From: Amycolatopsis echigonensis
GTDB taxonomy: Bacteria; Actinomycetota; Actinomycetes; Mycobacteriales; Pseudonocardiaceae
Length of the DNA: 58,615 bases
NCBI RefSeq assembly: GCF_014174495.1
Contig: NZ_JACJHR010000057.1
Location: 1-58,615, forward strand
Direction of reading: 5' to 3'
Shown here: positions 16,009 to 25,108 of the stretch, one piece after another
Numbering within the stretch: position 1 is the stretch's first letter
Layout: every line of letters begins with the position of its first letter
Program-made: the position numbers and the translations under genes
The notes under the pieces: generated by a model
What the model saw: the letters and a program-made list of their open reading frames with translations, nothing else
Databases searched by the model: none
What the model was told of the DNA's origin: nothing

Positions 16009-16102
16009 TCGCGGAAGGAGGTGTTCGCCGAGCACGATCGGCAGGACCGCGAATGCGAGGAAACGGCCCCGTGAGGCAGCGGGCACCGTCAGGGAGGACA
16101 TG

Positions 16103-17413
16103 ATGAGCGCGGAAATCGGCGCGGATGCCGTGGTGGTGGGCGCGGGGGTGATCGGCTCGGCCGTCGCGCTGGAGCTGGCCAGGGCGGGACGCCGGGTGGT
16201 CGTGGCCGACCGGGCGAGCGGGGCGGGCCAGGGCTCGACCAGTGCGTCGAGCGCGGTGATCCGGTACAACTTCTCCACCCTGGCCGGGGTGTCGGCGGCC
16301 TGGGAGGCGCAGTTCTGCTGGTCGGACTGGGCCGATCATCTCGGTCACGACGTCGGGGACCTGGCCCGGTTCGAGCGCAGCGGCCTGGTCGTGCTCGACG
16401 TGGACGTGGTGCCGCGGTCGGGGTGGGTCCCGCTGCTCGACGAGGTCGGCGTTCCGTACGAGGAGTGGGACGGCGCGACGCTGGCGCGGCGGGTGCCGGG
16501 CATCGACACCGGGCGCTACTGGCCGCCCAAGCGCATCGACGACGAGGAGTTCTGGTCCGACGCCACCGAAACGCTGGGCGGCGTGTACACCCCGGATGCC
16601 GGTTACGTCACCGATCCGCAGCTGGCCGCGCGGAACCTGGCGGCCGCCGCGGCGAAGGAGGGCGCGGAGTTCCGGTTCCGGGCCGCGGTGACCGGGATCG
16701 AGTCGGCGGACGGCCGGGTGCGCGCGGTCGTGCTGGCCGACGGGACGCGGATCGCGGCGCCGGTGGTGGTGAACGCGGCCGGGCCGTGGTCGGGGAAGCT
16801 CAACGAGCTGGCCGGGGTGGGGGAGGACTTCACCGTCGGCGTGCGGCCGATGCGGCAGGAGGTGGCGCACGTGCTCGCGCCCGAGGGCTACCACCCGGCC
16901 GGCGGCGTGGGGCCGGCGGTGGCCGACATGGATCTGGGCACCTACTTCCGCGGCGAGGTCGGCGGCGGGCTGCTGGTCGGCGGAACCGAACCGGAATGCG
17001 ATCCGTTGCAGTGGCTCGACGATCCGGACGAGGCGAACCCGAATCCGACCATGGCCGTGTTCGAGGCGCAGGTGACGCGCGCGGCCCGGCGGCTGCCGGG
17101 AATGCGCGTGCCGAACCGCGCGCGCGGCGTGGTCGGGGTCTACGACGTGGCCGACGACTGGACGCCGATCTACGACCGGACGGGCCTGCCGGGGTTCTAC
17201 GTGGCGATGGGCACCAGCGGCAACCAGTTCAAGAACGCGCCGGTGGTGGGCCGCATGATGAGCACCCTGATCGAGCAGGTAGAGGCGGGAGCCGACCACG
17301 ACGCGAACCCGGTGCAGTACAAGGGCGTGCACACCGGGCTGCGGGTCGACCTCGGCGCGTTCTCGCGCAAGCGGGAGCGCAACGCGGGCAGCTCCGGAAC
17401 CGTGATGGGCTGA
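16103..17413 (+). CDS. FAD-dependent oxidoreductase, DAO (sarcosine/glycine oxidase) family
   Basis: A 436-residue flavoprotein with an N-terminal Rossmann motif (AVVVGAGVIGSAVALELARAG) and the DAO-family segment DAGYVTDPQLAARNLAAAAA. The C-terminal FAD-contact region ends in YVAMGTSGNQFKNAP. Family members oxidise N-methylated or alpha-amino acids, passing electrons to oxygen or another acceptor. ATG 16103 has AGGGAGG 5 nt upstream; the ATG three bases earlier is too close. A PucR-type regulator follows after 67 bp, a common pairing for amine or amino-acid catabolism. The substrate is not determined. Confidence 0.8.
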   Translation: MSAEIGADAVVVGAGVIGSAVALELARAGRRVVVADRASGAGQGSTSASSAVIRYNFSTLAGVSAAWEAQFCWSDWADHLGHDVGDLARFERSGLVVLDVDVVPRSGWVPLLDEVGVPYEEWDGATLARRVPGIDTGRYWPPKRIDDEEFWSDATETLGGVYTPDAGYVTDPQLAARNLAAAAAKEGAEFRFRAAVTGIESADGRVRAVVLADGTRIAAPVVVNAAGPWSGKLNELAGVGEDFTVGVRPMRQEVAHVLAPEGYHPAGGVGPAVADMDLGTYFRGEVGGGLLVGGTEPECDPLQWLDDPDEANPNPTMAVFEAQVTRAARRLPGMRVPNRARGVVGVYDVADDWTPIYDRTGLPGFYVAMGTSGNQFKNAPVVGRMMSTLIEQVEAGADHDANPVQYKGVHTGLRVDLGAFSRKRERNAGSSGTVMG

Positions 17414-17480
17414 CCTCCGTCCATCGTGGACGGTGGTAGCGTCGGTGTCCGGCGCGCGGCCCGGGAAGCGATGGGTGCTT

Positions 17481-18692
17481 ATGTTCGACGGTGATCTTCA
17501 GTCCATTGTGGACGATCTGGCCGAGCGCCTGCACCGCTCGGTGGCCATCGACGACCCCTCGATCCGGCTCCTCGCGGCCAGCCGCCACTTCGGCGACGAG
17601 GACCCGGTGCGGGTCAGTTCGGTGCTCAACCGGGCCGTGGAGTCCCCGATGGTCGACCGCCTCCTCGCGCTGGGCATCGCCCGCTGGACCGCGCCCGGCG
17701 TCGTCCACGTCGAGGGCACCCGGCCGAGACTGTGCGCGCCGGTGCGATGCAGCGGGATGCTGCTGGGTTACCTGTGGCTCATCGACGAGCACGGAGTGTT
17801 CAGCGAGGCCGAGCTGACGGCGGCTGCCGAGGCCGCGGCCGCCGCGGGCACCGTGCTCTACCGCGGGCTGCTGCTGCGCGAACGGACCAAGGCCCGGCAC
17901 GAAGGCATCCTGCGGGAACTCGTCTCGCCCGACACCGCCGTGCGCGCGCAGGCGATCGAGGACCTGCGCGCCGAGCAGCTGTTCGACGAGGACCGTGCCC
18001 ACTTCACCGTCCTCGCCGTGCAGTGCCGCACGGCCGCGCCGCCGCAACAGGTCGCCTTCGAGGCGGCCATCGAGGACGGCGTACGCGCGGTCACCGACGA
18101 CGTGGCGCTGATGGTGGCCAACCCGTCCCGCGGCTGGATCCTGCTCGTCCAACGGCAACCCCCGGCCCGCACGCTGGTCGAGTCGGTGGCCGAGCGGATC
18201 ACCAGCCGGTTTCAGCGGCTCACCGACCGCGACTCGCGTCCGGTCTTCGGTCTCGGCGGCACGGTCACGAGGCTCGACGCCGTGCTCACTTCGCATCAGC
18301 AGGCGTTCCTGGCCGCGCGGGCCGCGCTGCTCCTGCCCGGCATCGGTGCCGTGGCCCGCTGGGGCGAGCTGGGACCCTACGAGCTGTTGCTGAAGCTGCC
18401 GATGGACGACCTGCTCAGTACGGCTCAAGTGCCGGCGCTGGCGGCGATCGAGCGAGAGGACGGCCATCACGTCCTGCTCGACACCCTGACCGAGTTTTTC
18501 GATCGCGGCGGCAACATCCGGCGCACCGCCGACTCCCTGCACATCCACCGGGCCACGCTGTACCAGCGGCTCAAACGGGTCGAGCAGATCACCGGATACA
18601 GCCTCGACAACGGCGACGACCGGCTCGCGCTGCACCTGGGCCTCAAGCTGCGCGCCATCGCCGCCGCGTACCGCCGCCAGCTCGGCGACTGA
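17481..18692 (+). CDS. PucR/CdaR-type transcriptional regulator
   Basis: A 403-residue regulator. The C-terminal PucR helix-turn-helix is clear (FFDRGGNIRRTADSLHIHRA, then TLYQRLKRVEQITG). The N-terminal part looks like a GAF-type sensor domain (VAIDDPSIRLLAASRHFGDE), with a GGDEF-like CdaR middle region. ATG 17481 is preferred, with a weak GGGTG upstream; an in-frame GTG at 17475 is possible. It lies directly after the flavoprotein gene, which it probably controls as an activator responding to the amine or its product. Its stop falls in the 12-bp palindrome CTGACGCGTCAG that also carries the convergent TetR stop. Confidence 0.8.
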   Translation: MFDGDLQSIVDDLAERLHRSVAIDDPSIRLLAASRHFGDEDPVRVSSVLNRAVESPMVDRLLALGIARWTAPGVVHVEGTRPRLCAPVRCSGMLLGYLWLIDEHGVFSEAELTAAAEAAAAAGTVLYRGLLLRERTKARHEGILRELVSPDTAVRAQAIEDLRAEQLFDEDRAHFTVLAVQCRTAAPPQQVAFEAAIEDGVRAVTDDVALMVANPSRGWILLVQRQPPARTLVESVAERITSRFQRLTDRDSRPVFGLGGTVTRLDAVLTSHQQAFLAARAALLLPGIGAVARWGELGPYELLLKLPMDDLLSTAQVPALAAIEREDGHHVLLDTLTEFFDRGGNIRRTADSLHIHRATLYQRLKRVEQITGYSLDNGDDRLALHLGLKLRAIAAAYRRQLGD

Positions 18693-18696
18693 CGCG

Positions 18697-19371
18697 TCAG
18701 CGCGCGGCGCGACCCGGTGCGAGGCGGGTCTTGAGCCCCTCGATCACCGTGGTGACACATCGGCGGAAGGCCTCGTCGAGGTCATCCTCGGCTACGTCCG
18801 CGGCGAGCGCCCGCAGCGGGGAGTCGTGGGGCACCCGCAGGTCGTCCGCGACCGCGGTGAGATCTGCCTTGCCGAGGCGCCCTCGTCTCGCGGATATCGC
18901 GCCGCCGATGGCACAGGAACCAATGAGCTGCCCGGCGTCGGCTGCCTGGTTGATGGTGAACCCCGCATCCAGCAGAACCGCCAGCAACGCCTCGCTGAGG
19001 GGCGCGAACATCAACGACGCCCCGATCGAGAGCACGTCGAGCGTGTTCGCGTAGTCGATGAAGTGCCCCCGCAGGACGAACGCGGCCTCGACGACCCATT
19101 CCTCCCAGGAACAGGCGTCGCGCGGCGGGACGTCGAGCCGGCGCGACGCACGGCCGACGAGCTCCGACACCAGCTCGGCGCGGGACGAGAAGTAATGGTA
19201 GATCCCCGCGTGCGTGACGCCGAGCGACGACGCCAGCGCCGGTATCGAGAGATCTTCCGGAGCGAACTTCTCCGCGGTGGCAAGGATCTGTTCCCTGCTG
19301 ATCGTCGGTTTGCGGCCGCCGCGGCGCCGACGAACAGACGGGGGGCCGTTCTCGATGTCTTGACTCGCCAT
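18697..19371 (-). CDS. TetR-family repressor
   Basis: A 224-residue TetR regulator. The HTH is clear (ISREQILATAEKFAPEDLSI, then ALASSLGVTHAGIYHYFSSR), followed by a TetR_C-type ligand domain. ATG 19371 is used with GGGTG just upstream. It is divergent from the prolyl oligopeptidase gene and separated from it only by a 31-bp perfect palindrome (19389-19419), the expected operator. The downstream genes it faces encode two peptidases and a drug-type exporter, so a peptide or antibiotic-like inducer is plausible. Inducer identity is inference. Confidence 0.9.
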   Translation of the reverse strand: MASQDIENGPPSVRRRRGGRKPTISREQILATAEKFAPEDLSIPALASSLGVTHAGIYHYFSSRAELVSELVGRASRRLDVPPRDACSWEEWVVEAAFVLRGHFIDYANTLDVLSIGASLMFAPLSEALLAVLLDAGFTINQAADAGQLIGSCAIGGAISARRGRLGKADLTAVADDLRVPHDSPLRALAADVAEDDLDEAFRRCVTTVIEGLKTRLAPGRAAR

Positions 19372-19419
19372 AGCACCCAAGGGTACATAACCTTCATCTG
19401 TAAGTTACAGATGAAGGTT
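19360..19419. promoter_or_regulatory. Perfect 31-bp TetR operator at a divergent promoter
   Basis: AACCTTCATCTGTAA (19389-19403), a central G, then TTACAGATGAAGGTT (19405-19419) form a perfect inverted repeat with the TGTAA/TTACA core common to TetR operators. On the plus strand TTGACT (19360-19365) and TACATA (19384-19389) are 18 nt apart, so the operator abuts the -10 of the peptidase promoter and lies 17 bp from the tetR start. Confidence 0.85.
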
Positions 19420-19437
19420 GAAGCGGGAGGGCTGGAA

Positions 19438-21489
19438 ATGGCTCAGGACTACCCTTTGACGCGTCAGGTCGACGAGGTCGCCGGTGTGCCGGGCGCGCAG
19501 GTGGACGATCCCTACCAGTGGCTGGAGGAAGACTCGCCCGAGGTCGCGGCCTGGCAGGAGGAGCAGAACGCCGTCAGCCGAGCGCATCTCCACGCGTGGC
19601 CGCATTTCTCCGAGGTCCGCCGCGCGGCGCTCGAATACTCCGGACCCGACTTTCAGTCGATCGAGAACGGTGCGCCGATTTACGCGGGCGGTTTGTGGTT
19701 CAGCATGGGCACGTCCGACGGCGGGGCACACGCGGTTGTCGTCGTGGCGGAAGCACCCGGTGAACCGGTCCGGTGTGTCCTGGATCCGCGATCGGTCACC
19801 GGTGACGACACCGCGCTGCTGGCCGGATTCAGTCCCTCTCCGGACGGCAGACTGCTGGCGTTCTGGGTCTCGAGCCGCGGGAGCGAGCACGTCACGCTGC
19901 ACGTCGTGGAGGTCGAGACCGGCCGCGAGCTCTCCCTGGGGCCGAGCCTGGTGTACGACGGGAGCGTCGCCTCGGCGGCCTGGCTGCCGGACAGCTCTGG
20001 GTTCTTCTGCAATCCGCTGACGGACGATCCCGGCCAGTTCGTGTTCCGGGTGGTGCTGCAGCGGATGGACGGCACCAGGCAGGTGGAGATTCCTTCGGTC
20101 GACGGGACATTCGTCAATCTCGCGGTCTCGGCCGACGGTTCGCGCGTGATCGTCAACGACCCGGTGGCCCGTAAACCACTCTTCGTCCGGGACATGGAGT
20201 CCGGTGCCTGGACGCCTCTGCTGCGGGGGATCGAGGGAGTCTTCAGCGGAGTCGTCGTCGGCGAGCACTTCTACGCGGTGACGAGTGTCGGCGCGCCGCG
20301 CGGCAGGCTCGTGAAAATCCCGCTGGCGTCCGCTGATGACACGAGCACCTGGGCGGAGCTGATCGCGCCGTCGGACGCGGTCCTCATCACCTGCCTGTAC
20401 CGGGGCGACGCGCTCATCGTGCACGAGCTGGTCGACACCTACGCCCGAGTGCGGCTGCTCGCGCTCGACGGGACCGACCGCGGCGAGATCGGCCTGCCCG
20501 CGCCCGGATCGGCGGGATCGATTTTGCAGCTCGCGATGGGCGATCGGCGGCCCACGGGTTCGACCTACGTGTTCCCGTTCGAAACCTTCGATTCCTCACG
20601 CGCCTGGTACGCCTACGACGTAGCGGCCCGGGAGTTGCGGCAGCTGACCGTGCCGCAGCGGCGGATAGCCGGTACCACGACACGGATTGAGCGGTGCCTC
20701 GCCGCCGACGGCACGCCGCTGACCTACCATCTCGTCCACCGTTCGGATCTCGACACCTCGCTTCCGCATCCGGTCCTCGCGCACGGTTACGGCGACGGGC
20801 GGGCACCCTGGCTGCCGACGTTCGCCGGCATTTTCCAGCCCTTCATCGACGCGGGCGGCATCTACGTGCACCTGAATCTGCGTGGTGGCGGCGAGTACGG
20901 CGAGGACTTCTTCCGCGCCGGCACCATCCCGAACAAGGCCAACACCTTCCGCGACGCGCACGCGATCGCCGAAGACATGATCGCGAAGGGGATCAGCGAA
21001 CCGCGGCGGATCGGCGTTGTCGGGGAAAGTTCCGGCGGTCTGCTCGCCGGGGCCGTGGCGACCCAGCGCCCTGACTTGTACGGCGTCTGCGTCCCGCGGG
21101 TGCCGATGGCCGATCTCCTTCGCCTGGCTGAGGAACCCTACGGCCTCGCGGCCGTGCGGACGCTGTGGGGCGACCCGACGACGGTCGACGGAGTGCGAGC
21201 CTTGCTGGAAATCTCGCCGTACCACCTCGTCCGGGAAGGCGTGGCCTATCCGGCCATGCTGGTGGAAGCGGGGGATGCCGACCATCGGTGCCCGCCGTGG
21301 CACGCGCGCAAGCTCGCCGCCCGGTTGCAGAACTCGACTTCGGCGGAGCAGCCGGTGCTGTTGCGAGTGTGGAGCGACACCGGCCACGCTTCGGGCATCG
21401 ACCCCGCGGTGCGCGCCGAGCAGGTCGCGGAGTTCATCTCGTTCGCGATGATGACGTTCGATCTCGAGCCGGGCGGCGGTCGCCGATGA
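19438..21489 (+). CDS. Prolyl oligopeptidase family serine peptidase (S9A)
   Basis: A 683-residue S9 peptidase. An N-terminal beta-propeller domain (about 70-410, starting after DDPYQWLEEDSPEVAAWQ) is followed by an alpha/beta-hydrolase domain with nucleophile Ser531 (GESSGG), an acid in EAGDADHRCPP and His in SDTGHASG. LNLRGGGEYGEDFF is a prolyl oligopeptidase hallmark. No signal peptide is visible, so it is cytoplasmic and should cut short proline-containing peptides. GGGAGGG six nt upstream fixes ATG 19438. It is the first gene of a three-gene operon under the TetR operator and overlaps the next gene (ATGA). Confidence 0.9.
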   Translation: MAQDYPLTRQVDEVAGVPGAQVDDPYQWLEEDSPEVAAWQEEQNAVSRAHLHAWPHFSEVRRAALEYSGPDFQSIENGAPIYAGGLWFSMGTSDGGAHAVVVVAEAPGEPVRCVLDPRSVTGDDTALLAGFSPSPDGRLLAFWVSSRGSEHVTLHVVEVETGRELSLGPSLVYDGSVASAAWLPDSSGFFCNPLTDDPGQFVFRVVLQRMDGTRQVEIPSVDGTFVNLAVSADGSRVIVNDPVARKPLFVRDMESGAWTPLLRGIEGVFSGVVVGEHFYAVTSVGAPRGRLVKIPLASADDTSTWAELIAPSDAVLITCLYRGDALIVHELVDTYARVRLLALDGTDRGEIGLPAPGSAGSILQLAMGDRRPTGSTYVFPFETFDSSRAWYAYDVAARELRQLTVPQRRIAGTTTRIERCLAADGTPLTYHLVHRSDLDTSLPHPVLAHGYGDGRAPWLPTFAGIFQPFIDAGGIYVHLNLRGGGEYGEDFFRAGTIPNKANTFRDAHAIAEDMIAKGISEPRRIGVVGESSGGLLAGAVATQRPDLYGVCVPRVPMADLLRLAEEPYGLAAVRTLWGDPTTVDGVRALLEISPYHLVREGVAYPAMLVEAGDADHRCPPWHARKLAARLQNSTSAEQPVLLRVWSDTGHASGIDPAVRAEQVAEFISFAMMTFDLEPGGGRR

Positions 21490-23246
21490 CCCGCGACGAT
21501 CGTGCGGCGTCCAGCGGAAAGGACGCGACCGTTGTCGATTCCCGGGCGGTCACCTCGGCGTTTACGTTTGCCCGCATGACGCGACACAGTGATCCGGCTC
21601 ACCCTCTGGCTGACGAGTTGTGGGCGCACCTGCGGCGTACCCGGCCGCAGTTCGCGCTGCAGGCGGGCGAGCCGGTCATCCAGCTGCCGCGCGGCACCCA
21701 TGAGGAGGCGAGCGAGGCCGCCGCGCTGGGCCGCCGGCTGCTGGCCGGGCTCGGCTCGCGGTCCGATGCGGACACCTCGACCGCCGCCGTGGTGCGCGAG
21801 GTGGCCGCCACCCTGGCCAGCGGCGACGAGGACTACTGGTGGAGCTTCCCGGTCGCGCCCTATCAGACCTACGAGTGGACGTTGTTCGGCCAGCAGGTGT
21901 TCCGTCCGTTCACCTTCGCCACCGGCGACGACGTGCGGCGCTACTTGTCCCTCGCTAGTGACTTCACCCGCGCCGTGAAAGCCGCCCGTGCCAAGCTCGC
22001 CGGTCAGGCCGAACGGGGCATCCAGCTGCCACGTCCGGCCCTGCCCGGCTTCCGGACCGCCGTCCGCGCGCATCGTGCCGCCGCCTCGGAGTTCCTGCGG
22101 CCAGCGGAGTCCCGGGTGGCCGGGCTCGATGCCGCCGCGCGCGGGGGCCTGGTGGACGGCGTGGACCGGCTCATCGCCGACGAGCTGCTGCCCGCGTTCG
22201 ACGCGGTGCTGGCCTATCTCGACGGACCGGGCGCGGACAGTGCGGTCGAGGGCATTGGACTCGGCCAGTACCGGGGCGGCGCCGAGGCGTACGGCAGGCT
22301 GGTGCGCCAGTACGCCACCTATCCCATCGAGCCCGCCGACGTGCACGAGCTCGGCCTGGCCGCGGTCGAGCAGCTGACCGGGCAACTGGCCGAGATCCGC
22401 CGTGAGGCCGGTTTCGAGGGCGACGAGACCGCCTACCGGGCCCGTCTCGCAGCCGACCCGCGTTTCCACGCCCGCGGCCCCGAGGACGTCGCGGCGACCT
22501 ATCGCAGGCACATCGCCGCCATCGAACCCCTGCTCGGGCAATGGTTCCGGGTACAGCCGCGGGCGGAGTACGGCGTGCAGCGGCTCGACCCGGAACTGGA
22601 AGCGGGCATGACCTTCGGCTATTACGAGCCGCCCATCGCGACCAATCCGGTCGGCCGTTACCGCTTCAACGGTTCCGGCCTCGCCGATCGCGCGCAGATC
22701 TCGGCCACCGCGCTGATCTTCCACGAACTCGTGCCAGGGCACCACTTCCACCTGGCGCGACAGGCCGAGGACGACACCCTGCACCCGTTGCAGGCGCAGG
22801 GCGCGGCGGATGCGTTCGGTGCCTACACCGAGGGCTGGGCCGAGTACGCGGCCTCGCTCGGCTTCGAAATGGGTCTCTTCGACGATCCGTGGGACCGCTA
22901 TGGCGCCTGTCTGCACCAGCGGTTCGTGGCGCAGCGGCTGGTCGTGGACACGGGAATCAACCTGCTGGGCTGGTCCGAGGACAAGGCCCGCGCATACATG
23001 TCGTCGGTGACGATGGAATCACCGGCGCAGGTGGCTTCGGAGATCCTGCGCTATGGCACCGATCTTCCTGCCCAGTCGCTGTCCTACCGGCTGGGTTTCG
23101 AGAAGTTCTGGCAGCTGCGCCGTACGGCCGAACGGGAAATGCGCGGCCGGTTCGACGTACGCGAGTTTCACGAAACCGTGCTCGGCCACGGCAGCCTTCC
23201 GCTCACGGCCGTCGAGCGCAACGTGCACACCTGCCTGAGCCGCTGA
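21486..23246 (+). CDS. DUF885-family zinc-dependent carboxypeptidase-like protein
   Basis: A 586-residue member of the DUF885 family. The metal motif HELVPGHHFH (His413-Glu414, His419-His420) is intact, followed by YTEGWAEYAASLG, another family signature. DUF885 proteins are putative zinc metallopeptidases, some acting as carboxypeptidases on unusual peptides. ATG 21486 overlaps the upstream peptidase stop; ATG 21576 would give a shorter form starting MTRHSDP. There is no signal peptide. Pairing with the S9A peptidase under one TetR-controlled promoter suggests successive cleavage of the same intracellular peptide. Confidence 0.8.
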   Translation: MTRDDRAASSGKDATVVDSRAVTSAFTFARMTRHSDPAHPLADELWAHLRRTRPQFALQAGEPVIQLPRGTHEEASEAAALGRRLLAGLGSRSDADTSTAAVVREVAATLASGDEDYWWSFPVAPYQTYEWTLFGQQVFRPFTFATGDDVRRYLSLASDFTRAVKAARAKLAGQAERGIQLPRPALPGFRTAVRAHRAAASEFLRPAESRVAGLDAAARGGLVDGVDRLIADELLPAFDAVLAYLDGPGADSAVEGIGLGQYRGGAEAYGRLVRQYATYPIEPADVHELGLAAVEQLTGQLAEIRREAGFEGDETAYRARLAADPRFHARGPEDVAATYRRHIAAIEPLLGQWFRVQPRAEYGVQRLDPELEAGMTFGYYEPPIATNPVGRYRFNGSGLADRAQISATALIFHELVPGHHFHLARQAEDDTLHPLQAQGAADAFGAYTEGWAEYAASLGFEMGLFDDPWDRYGACLHQRFVAQRLVVDTGINLLGWSEDKARAYMSSVTMESPAQVASEILRYGTDLPAQSLSYRLGFEKFWQLRRTAEREMRGRFDVREFHETVLGHGSLPLTAVERNVHTCLSR

Positions 23247-23335
23247 CCGCGACCGGAACCCGGTGCCGGGAACCCGGCCTGATGCGCGAACCCCCGTATG
23301 CCCGCCAAGTTCGTTCTCCTCCGAGGAGGCTTTCA

Positions 23336-24742
23336 ATGTCGAAATCCCCGCTCACCATGGAAAAAGCACCGCGAACCGGGTCTTTCGCCGCGGGTGTCCT
23401 AGGTGCCGTCATCCTCGTCTACAGCCTGCTGGAGTCGATGCTCGCTCCGGCGCTGCCGATGATCCAGCAGGGCGTTGGCGCGTCCACCGCCGGGGTCAGC
23501 TGGGTTTTCACCGGGCTGTTGCTCTCCGGCGCGGTGTGCACGCCGCTCATCGGACGGCTCGGCGACATCCGCGACAAAAAGGTGGTCTTCCTCGTCGTGC
23601 TCGGCGTGGTCGTGGCCGGAGTGTTCCTCAGCGCCGTCGCCACGTCGATCGTGGTGCTCGCGGTCGGCCAGGTGCTCCAGGGCGCCGGGCTCGGCTTGGT
23701 TCCGGTGGGGATCGGCATTCTCCGGGATACGCAGTCCGACGGGACGGCGCGGACCGGCACCGGGCTGGTCATGGGAATGTCCGCATTGGGCTCGGCCGCC
23801 GGTGTGCTGGTCTCCGGCCCGATCCTGACGGCGCTGCCCTACACCTGGCTCTACTGGCTCCCGCTGATCGCACTGGTGCTCCTCGGCCTCGTGGCGGTGC
23901 CCGTCCTGCCGGCCACCCGGCCCAGCGGCGACGGCAAGGTCGACTGGGCAGGCGCGGCCCTGCTCAGCGCCGGGTTGTTCGCGGTGCTCATCGGCCTCAC
24001 CCAGGCTCCCTCGTGGGGCTGGTCGTCGGCGAAGTTTCTCGTGCTCATCGCGGTGGGGGTCGTCCTGCTGGCCGTGTTCACCGCGGTCGAGCTTCGGATC
24101 GACCGGCCGTTGGTCGATCTTCGCACCGGCGGGAAACCGGTCGCCGTCGTCTGCCTGGTCGCGTTCGCGGTCGGCTGGGCGACGTACGCGGTCTACCTCG
24201 CACTCCCGACCATCGTGGCAGCGCCTCCGGCCGTCGGATACGGGCTCGGCGAGACAGCGACCACGGCCGGGCTGTTGCTCCTTCCCCTGGGAGTGGTCGG
24301 CGGTCTCTCCGCGGCCCTGACCGGGCGGCTGGAACAACTGCTGGGCAGCAAGACCTTGATGGTCCTGTCCTGCGTCCCGGTCGTGGCCTCGTCCGCGATC
24401 CTGTTCCTGGCCCGCCACGACGCCGTTGTACTCGCCCTCGCAGCGGGGCTGGCGGGACTGGGCGTCGGCATCGGGCTGACCCAGGCGATCAACATCGTGT
24501 CGTCGTCCGTGCCCGCGGAGCGGCTGGCCAGCGCCATCGGTTTCGTCCTGATCGTGCGCACTATCGCGGGGACACTGGGCGCGCAGGTGTCCGGCAGCGT
24601 TCTGGCGAGCGACGTCGTCCCGGGCACGCCCTTGCCGACATGGTCCGCCTTCAGCTCAGCCTTCGTCATCGCGACTGTGGTTGGTTTGCTCGCGGTCGCT
24701 GCCGGTCTGGCTCTTCCCAGGCGTATCGCCGCCGCTGTATGA
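23336..24742 (+). CDS. MFS drug-resistance-type exporter (DHA2-like)
   Basis: A 468-residue transporter with about 14 hydrophobic segments. The TM2-3 signature GRLGDIRDKKVVFLV and the antiporter-type motif C (VLQGAGLGLVPVGIG with MGMSALGSAAGVLVSGPIL) indicate a proton-coupled drug exporter. GAGGAGG six nt upstream fixes ATG 23336. It is the third gene downstream of the TetR operator, 89 bp after the DUF885 gene. With two peptidases in the same unit it could export the cleaved product or the inducing peptide-like compound itself. This link is contextual. Confidence 0.8.
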   Translation: MSKSPLTMEKAPRTGSFAAGVLGAVILVYSLLESMLAPALPMIQQGVGASTAGVSWVFTGLLLSGAVCTPLIGRLGDIRDKKVVFLVVLGVVVAGVFLSAVATSIVVLAVGQVLQGAGLGLVPVGIGILRDTQSDGTARTGTGLVMGMSALGSAAGVLVSGPILTALPYTWLYWLPLIALVLLGLVAVPVLPATRPSGDGKVDWAGAALLSAGLFAVLIGLTQAPSWGWSSAKFLVLIAVGVVLLAVFTAVELRIDRPLVDLRTGGKPVAVVCLVAFAVGWATYAVYLALPTIVAAPPAVGYGLGETATTAGLLLLPLGVVGGLSAALTGRLEQLLGSKTLMVLSCVPVVASSAILFLARHDAVVLALAAGLAGLGVGIGLTQAINIVSSSVPAERLASAIGFVLIVRTIAGTLGAQVSGSVLASDVVPGTPLPTWSAFSSAFVIATVVGLLAVAAGLALPRRIAAAV

Positions 24743-24774
24743 GCAGAAACGCTTGTCTGTCCGGCAAGAGACGA

Positions 24775-24813
24775 CCGGATCGTCCGCCACGAGCACCGGG
24801 GCGGACGATCCGG
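24775..24813. terminator. Strong hairpin terminator after the exporter
   Basis: CCGGATCGTCCGCC (24775-24788) and GGCGGACGATCCGG (24800-24813) form a perfect 14-bp stem with an 11-nt loop. From here to 25108 (about 295 bp) no convincing gene was seen. Confidence 0.75.
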
Positions 24814-25108
24814 CCGCAGTGAGCGGGAACCGTTTTGCTTGGCGGCTTCGCCTGAGGCACTGGCCGCTGTGGACGGACGGTGTGCCGGATCGCGGGCCGA
24901 TGGTCGTCGCCCGTCACGCCTGACGCCCCTCGCTCTACGGGTGCGGTGATGGCGTAGGTGGAGCAGGCGTGGCGGGTGCGTTATCGCGAGCGGGCGGCAG
25001 TGTCGGATTTCGGGTCGCTGCGGGGCTGCGACCGGGTATGCCGGGAAGAAGCAGACCGATTGACTGGTTCGGAAGGCGTCCGAGCGACGGGACCGGGCAA
25101 GGCCGATT

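Noticed and set aside
18689..18700. Terminator at CTGACGCGTCAG between convergent PucR and TetR genes
   Set aside because: A 12-bp palindrome with no loop and low stability; it mainly reflects the two stop codons.
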